From assembly GCF_032854445.1 (NCBI RefSeq), contig NC_088300.1:79275084-79339083 (forward strand): DNA of 64,000 nt. Direction: 5' to 3'. The stretch comes from Liolophura sinensis (Eukaryota; Mollusca; Polyplacophora; Chitonida; Chitonidae). Below the pieces are notes generated by a model, which was not told the origin of the DNA, ran no database searches, and was given only the letters and a program-made list of their open reading frames with translations. Positions within the stretch are counted from its first letter, which is position 1. Every line of letters starts with the position of its first letter. This document shows, piece by piece, positions 58,285 through 64,000 of this stretch. The translations under genes and the position numbers were made by a program.

Positions 58285-61200
58285 GTGAGTTGTCCCTATG
58301 GTAGTGTAGCATTGACAATGTTACAGTTATGTAGGCCTACATGTCTATTTCTGGGCAATGTGGAGAAAATCAATAGATATTACAGGTAATTCTGGGATTC
58401 TTTTTGTGTCCTCTGTTACTTCATTATTATTATTGCATATGTCCATGTAGCACTTTGGTATTTACATGTACATATGTCATTGTTGCCTTCCCTTTACCAA
58501 AAATCTGTAGAATGGATTCATGTTTTTCATAAAATTTGGTGAACTTTTTTTTTGTCATCTTGAGTATTCAAAAAATTAAAGCTGACAATTTTCTTTAAGT
58601 AACTTACATGTATATGCCCATTTGAGGGAAATCTCTATTTGGTTAGTGTTATATACATGTAGGTTCCTATTCTGTCTAAGTATGCTTGTTGTTAAGATAT
58701 ATTTGGTGCACTTCCTGTATGATCTGTATGAATAATTTTCTAATGAAGTTTTAACCTTTTCTCTTTTAACAGAATTTGTCATCCCCTATGCCAGTAAGAG
58801 AATTTAATCTTCAGTATATATCAAAAGTAAGTATCTCTTCATGGAATAATTGTCTTATGAAGTTTAGTTTGAAACTGACTACATGTACACAGCAGTCTGT
58901 CCTACATCTGATGACAAGCCTGCAAATAACTATTTGAATGAGACCTTACAATGTGACAGGTACCAATGACTTTCAAAATTTTGGTAGCCCTTCTGCCTAG
59001 TTGATTTGGGAGCCCTTCTTCCTTCAAGCCACAAGGACAAATTCACAAAAAAAGAAAGCTTGAAATATCTGTGGCAAATATTGGTGATAAAAGAAACTTT
59101 TACAGAAAATTTTTATTTCTGGCCAAAGTTTCAGCTGAGTCTTGTTTTTGTCTTGAAGCTTGGCTGTGACCATACATACATGTATCCAAGGTTTTATTTT
59201 CAAAGTCAAACTTATGTAGCTGAAATGTCACTGAGTCTGATTTGCACCAGTCATTTAAATATATTACATCACTTCCCACACAAGTGTAAATGTAGATGGT
59301 TGGCTAAGTGCTTGTGAGGATTACATCGCTTCCCACAAATGTGTAAATGTAGATGTAAATGTAGATGGTTGGCCAATTGCTTGTGAGAGTTACATCACTT
59401 CCCACAAATGTGTAAATGTAGATGGTTGGCTAAGTGCTTGTGAGGGTTACATCACTTAACACACATGTGTAAATGTAGATGGTTGGCTAAGTGCTTGTGA
59501 GGATTACATCGCTTCCCACAAATGTGTAAATGTAGATGTAAATGTAGATGGTTGGCCAATTGCTTGTGAGAGTTACATCACTTCCCACAAATGTGTAAAT
59601 GTAGATGGTTGGCTAAGTGCTTGTGAGGGTTACATCACTTAACACACATGTGTAAATGTAGATGGTTGGCTAAGTGCTTGTGAGGATTACATCGCTTCCC
59701 ACAAATGTGTAAATGTAGATGTAAATGTAAATGGTTGGCTAAGTGCTTGTGAGGGTTACATCACTTCCCACACAAGTGTAAATATAGATGGTTGGCTAAG
59801 TGCTTGTGAGGGTTACATCACTTCCCACACAAGTGTAAATGTAGATGTAAATGTAGATTGTTGGCTAAGTGCTTGTGAGGATTACATCACTTCCCACGTA
59901 AGTGTAAACGTAGATGTAAATGTAGATGGTTGGCTAAGTGCTTGTGAAGGTTACATCACTTCCCACACAAGTGTAAACGTAGATGTAAATGTAGATGGTT
60001 GGCTAAGTGCTTGTGAGGATTACATCACTTCCCACACAAGTGTAAATGTAGATGTAAATGTAGATGGTTGGCTAAGTGCTTGTGAGGATTACATCACTTC
60101 CCACGTAAGTGTAAACGTAGATGTAAATGTAGATGGTTGGCTAAGTGCTTGTGAAGGTTACATCACTTCCCACACAAGTGTAAACGTAGATGTAAATGTA
60201 GATGGTTGGCTAAGTGCTTGTGAGGATTACATCACTTCCCACACAAGTGTAAATGTAGATGTAAACATAGATGGTTGGCTAAGTGCTTGTGAAGGTTACA
60301 TCACTTCCCACACAAGTGTAAACGTAGATGTAAATGTAGATGGTTGGCTAAGTGCTTGTGAGGATTACATCACTTCCCACACAAGTGTAAATGTAGATGT
60401 AAATGTAGATGGTTGGCTAAGTGCTTGTGAGGGTCACTTCCCACACAAATGTAAATGTAGATGGCTGGCTAAGTGTGTGAGGGTTACATCACTTCCCACA
60501 CAAGCTTAAATGAAGATGTAAATGTAGATGGTTGGCTAAGTGCTTGTGAGGGTCACTTCCCACACAAGTGTAAACGTAGATGTAAATGTAGATGGTTGGC
60601 TAAGTGCTTGTGAAGGTTACATCACTTCCCACACAAGTGTAAATGTAGATGTAAATGTAGATGGTTGGCTAAGTGCTGGTGGATGTTACACATAGTGTTA
60701 CTTGTTATGTGTTGCTGAAATTGAACTTTTTTTATGTTGGCAAAGACTCAAACATAATGTTTCATGGAATGATTCGGGAAATAAGGCTTGGATAGGAAAC
60801 CCATAAATTTGGTGTGGACCTGTAGACCAGCTAAGGGAGGCTTTAAGGGAGGTCTGTGATTAAACTCAAACTGAGGACTTTTTTGTCTAACTCTTTTCAA
60901 CATTTATTCGTACTTTGACGTGAGTTTATGATATTTATAAATGTTTATGAACATATATTTGATCTTTTATAAAGATGACATGATTTGTAAACTGGCAACA
61001 TTCTGTTCAACTGTTTTTTGACACTGGGCTTCGGAGAAGAAAGCTTGTTTAATGACCAGTTCAAGAATGCAATTGAAGTTTTCCATAGTAACTTATTCTG
61101 CTTATTTATTCACAGGTTACTGATGGTAGAAAGTTGAGGCCAAAAGTGGAGTTTTGTTTTGGTGAGTTTTCTCAACAAAGTTATGAAGTGGTACTTCTTG

Positions 61201-62933
61201 TCGATGGTCGTCCTTGATAGTTTTACGTGTGTCATGTGGTGTACATGTGTCATGTGGTGTACTGCTGCCATGTGTTGTACATGTGTCATGTGTTGTACTG
61301 ATGCCATGTGGTGTACATGTGTCATGTGGTGTACTGCTGCCATGTGTTGTACATGTGTCGTGTGTTGTACATGTGTCATGTGTTGTACTGATGCCATGTG
61401 GTGTACATGTGTCATGTGTTGTACTGCTGCCATGTGGTGTACATGTGTTATGTGGTGTACATGTGTCGTGTTGTACTGATGCCATGTGGTATACATGTGT
61501 CATGTGGTGTACTGCTGCCATGTGTTGTACATGTGTTATGTGGTGTACATGTGTCGTGTTGTACTGATGCCATGTGGTGTACATGTGTCATGTGGTGTAC
61601 TGCTGCCATGTGTTGTACATGTGTCGTGTGTTGTACATGTGTCATGTGTTGTACTGATGCCATGTGGTGTACATGTGTCATGTGTTGTACTGCTGCCATG
61701 TGGTGTACATGTGTTATGTGGTGTACATGTGTCGTGTTGTACTGATGTCATGTGGTGTACATGTGTCGTGTGTTGTACATGTGTCATGTATTGTACATGT
61801 GTCATGCATTGTATATGTCATGTGTTGCACATGTGTCATGCGTTGTACTGGTGCCATGTGTTGTACTGGTGTAGATGGATCATGGGTTGTACATGGAACA
61901 TGTGTTGTGCATGTATCATGTGGTGTACATGTGTTGTACATGGATCGTGATGTGTACATGCGTCATGTGGTGTACATGTGTCATGAGTTGTGCATGTGTC
62001 ATGAGTTGTACATGGATAATGAGTTGTACATGTGTCATGTGGTGTGCATGTGTCATGTGGTGTACGTGTCATTTTGTGTACGTGTCATGTGGTGTACGTG
62101 TCATTTGGTGTACATGTGTCATGTGGTGTACATGTGTCATGTGGTTTACGTGTGACATGCGTTATATTGGTGTCATGTATTGTACTGGTGTCACACGTTG
62201 TACTGGTGTCACACGTTGTACATGTGTCATGTGGTGTACATGGATCATGGTTTGTACATATGTCATGAGTTGTACATTGATCATAAGTTGTACATGCATC
62301 ATGCATTGTACAGGTGTCATGCCTTGTTCTTATAATCGCCACACATTGGAGTTTAATGTTGTTACATGTATATCAGGATACCAGTCACAGTGAAGTGCAA
62401 AGACCTGCACTGAAAGCTTACAATCTAGATTGACTGAACTCACAACATGAGCAATTGGTCTTGACATCTCTTCTAAAAATATTCATGAATCAAGTCAGAA
62501 TGGTCATGCATTGATGGCTTATGGAATACGTGGTTGTCATGCTGTCTGTGAAAGGAAAAAATGATTTAAAGACAAAACATTTGAGAAAATCGTGCAACAC
62601 CTTACATGTATACTAGAAACAAATCTTAATAGTGCCTCCTCTCCGGCCATACATGGGAAGGTCTGCCAGCAACCTGCGGATGGCCGTGGGTTTCCCCCAG
62701 GCCCTGCCCTGTTTCCTCCCAGACGACTTGTATGAACCCCTGACTTTGCTGTAGTCCAAATTTTAAAACAAGACCTTTATGTATTTTTGATTTCAGATTG
62801 TGGTATAAAAATAATGCCGTTGTCTATTTCTTTAGTTATTAATGTGGAGGGAAAGAACTTCTACCTTCAAGCAGACAGTGAGAAGGATTTACAGAACTGG
62901 ATTGATGCAATCACAAATGCCAGTAAAATTACA
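58144..62933 (+). CDS. PLEKHA1: TAPP1/TAPP2 (PLEKHA1/2) homologue, 5' part: first PH domain
   Basis: Four coding exons in the window: 58144-58284, 58773-58826, 61116-61161, 62836-62933 (113 codons, open to the last donor). The protein opens MPYKDKAGRTCGFLDIEE and follows human TAPP1 closely (MPYVDRQNRICGFLDIEE; YFILD; KLRPKVEFCFVINVEGKNFY; DLQNWIDAITNASKIT). This is the entire N-terminal PH domain, ending with the invariant-type Trp helix. In vertebrates TAPP proteins bind PI(3,4)P2 at the plasma membrane through the second PH domain and have PDZ-binding tails; those parts would lie right of 64000. An in-frame TGA at 58138-58140 fixes the start codon. PLEKHA1 and PLEKHA2 cannot be told apart here; an invertebrate would be expected to have one co-orthologue. 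Confidence 0.9.
58773..58826 (+). CDS. PLEKHA1: TAPP-like exon, 54 nt
   Basis: Encodes NLSSPMPVREFNLQYISK, phase 0 both ends. Acceptor CTCTTTTAACAG, donor AAAA|GTAAGT. The human counterpart ends IKLTYISK. Confidence 0.9.
58827..61115 (+). other. TAPP-like intron with 57/69-bp array
   Basis: Contains the 59262-60685 array. About 430 bp of unique sequence flanks it on each side. Confidence 0.8.
59262..60685. repeat. Minisatellite, 57- and 69-bp units, about 21 copies
   Basis: Unit GATGGTTGGCTAAGTGCTTG, TGAGGATTACATCACTTCCC, ACACAAGTGTAAATGTA. Many units carry an extra 12 bases because GTAAATGTAGAT is itself doubled, giving the 69-bp form. Two 5' blocks (59320-59490 and 59510-59680) are near-identical. 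Confidence 0.94.
61116..61161 (+). CDS. PLEKHA1: TAPP-like exon, 46 nt
   Basis: Encodes VTDGRKLRPKVEFCF plus one base. Acceptor TTATTTATTCACAG, donor TTTTG|GTGAGT. Human has VSDATKLRPKAEFCF. Confidence 0.93.
61215..62325. repeat. Minisatellite, 18-bp unit, about 60 copies
   Basis: Unit GTACATGTGTCATGTGGT, with variants GTACTGCTGCCATGTGTT and GTACTGATGCCATGTGGT. Blocks of the same variant order recur (about 61290-61460, 61600-61740). It decays toward the right end. TACATGTG/CACATGTA make it strongly self-complementary. Confidence 0.95.
62633..62722 (+). mobile_element. SINE fragment, central part
   Basis: CCTCCTCTCCGGCCATACAT, GGGAAGGTCTGCCAGCAACC, TGCGGATGGCCGTGGGTTTC, CCTGTTTCCTCCCA: same family as 37431-37660, plus strand, lacking head and tail. 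Confidence 0.8.
62836..62933 (+). CDS. PLEKHA1: TAPP-like exon, end of first PH domain
   Basis: Encodes (V)INVEGKNFYLQADSEKD then LQNWIDAITNASKIT. Acceptor CTATTTCTTTAG, donor ACA|GTAAGT. WIDAI carries the conserved Trp of the PH-domain C-terminal helix. Confidence 0.94.
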
Positions 62934-64000
62934 GTAAGTTAACTACTAAGCCTTTTACCTTTGAGATTGTGTGGCTGGAGTTTAGTGTCATCTTTCCAAT
63001 GATACTTTGGTAAATTAAAAGATCAACATTCTGACTGCTTCTGTTAGGAATAATCTGATATTTGTTAATACTGTAAATTTTCAAACATTTTTGACAAATA
63101 TTATTGAAAGCAGCAAAAAACATTTCTGTCTTTTCGTTCTGTTTTTTTTTGTGGGGGGGAGGGGGAAATAAATGTTGTAAAGTAATACTTTTAGTGCAGA
63201 ATCTTATATTTTACCAGTAGGATATTAACGTCCCTTCCAAACAAACCTTAAAAACATCTTCCTGAGATGAACAGAACTCTAATATTCAGATAAATGAGGA
63301 ACCTTTTCCTGGACAAAATTATTGTTGATTTACAATATGTGCCAATATATGTATGTTTCCCATGTGTCAAGTAGGTAGAAGATATCCAGTTAAAAATGTG
63401 AAAGCTGGTAATATAAAGCTGATAATATAATGCCACTGTTGGATGCCGCATCCTACTATAAACTGCACTAAATGTTAAATTAAAAAAACACCTTTGAAGT
63501 GAACTTAGAAAATAATGGTTCCCATGTGCATACTGTCGCCGTTATATTACGGACGCGTACAAAAAAAAAAGGAATGATCCACACACTGTCCTTTTTATAT
63601 CAAGTTTGTAAATATACTTTTGTTGAACCAACTTTGTTTCGCCACTTTTTATGGTCGGCCATGTTTGGTTTTTACCTGATGTACTCTTTATCTAGTATCT
63701 TGTTTGGGGGAATCAATGTTATGTGTTTATAGATTACCCTGAATTCTAATCATTCTGTTACCAAGTATAAGACGTATCCCTCGCAAAAGGCTCAAATCTG
63801 AGGGAAAAAATTTGGCATCCGTTCGGATTTTTAACATAGCATAATTAAGTCTAATATTTGTATAAAAACTGTCTTAAATACCAAGTGGTGATTCTTATTT
63901 ACCAGCATGTAAGTATTGATCTGTTGACAAGTGGTTTATCCACTGTGACACCTGCGTTTATAGTGTTTTACTTACCCATATCGTATGACAGCTTAAGTCT
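62934..64000 (+). other. TAPP-like intron, runs off the window
   Basis: Unique AT-rich sequence. I find no further PH-domain exon up to the right edge. Confidence 0.65.

Larger units (their letters stand above)
61162..62835 (+). other. TAPP-like intron with 18-bp array and SINE fragment
   Basis: The array starts about 55 bp after the donor. A SINE piece lies at 62633-62720 and the rest is unique. Confidence 0.8.

Noticed and set aside
61110-62393. Cys/Met/Val- and His/Thr-rich frames in the 18-bp array
   Set aside because: They are pure translations of an 18-bp repeat in an intron bounded by verified TAPP exons.

Overview
The window looks like a piece of a lophotrochozoan invertebrate nuclear genome, most likely a mollusc. 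The genes are intron-rich with GT-AG junctions and AT-rich introns. About 25 kb (roughly 40%) is locus-specific minisatellite DNA. There are also scattered fragments of a tRNA-derived SINE with an AAATAAAT tail of the kind common in molluscs. I see no prokaryotic or organellar features and no intact non-coding RNA gene. The species call is inference; I ran no database search.

Three host genes are recognisable by their proteins and were rebuilt exon by exon; splice phases agree at every junction. (1) 1293-15408, plus strand: a homologue of R3HCC1/R3HCC1L, running from an N-terminal Y-x-P linear motif through a conserved acidic block to an RRM-like C-terminal domain and a short coiled coil. Its large second coding exon carries an apparent one-base insertion. 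The 5' end may lie left of the window. (2) 20127-38497, minus strand: a complete ten-exon DUSP11/PIR1-type RNA 5'-phosphatase, 348 residues, active-site loop HCTHGVNRTG. (3) 58099-62933, plus strand: the first four exons found (113 codons) of a TAPP1/TAPP2 (PLEKHA1/PLEKHA2) homologue, holding the whole first PH domain; the rest lies right of the window. A likely non-coding first exon of this gene ends at 39111, so it and the DUSP11 gene appear to share a divergent promoter at about 38.5-39.0 kb. R3HCC1L and DUSP11 are convergent.

Nearly all remaining sequence is intron or intergenic DNA filled with tandem arrays, each with its own unit: 41 bp (1-1030), 72 bp (3339-4060), 54 bp (4828-5098), 79 bp (5842-9725), 30 bp (10607-12082), 36 bp (17490-19722), 32 bp (21075-26972), 23 bp (29112-29192), 49 bp (29459-29730), 40 bp (29731-32665), 44 bp (35612-36280), 63 bp (42971-43350), 53/47 bp (47511-49357), 29 bp (49727-49811), 51 bp (56876-57725), 57/69 bp (59262-60685), 18 bp (61215-62325). 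The most unusual is the 79-bp array: each of its about 49 units contains the last 35 bases of an R3HCC1L coding exon plus that exon's 5' splice site.

Two DNA transposons are present. A dead PIF/Harbinger element (12083-13360) sits inside the 30-bp array, with matching inverted ends. A nearly intact Tc1-like element (53122-54653, TA target duplication, DD34E) has its transposase broken by a 17-bp tandem duplication.
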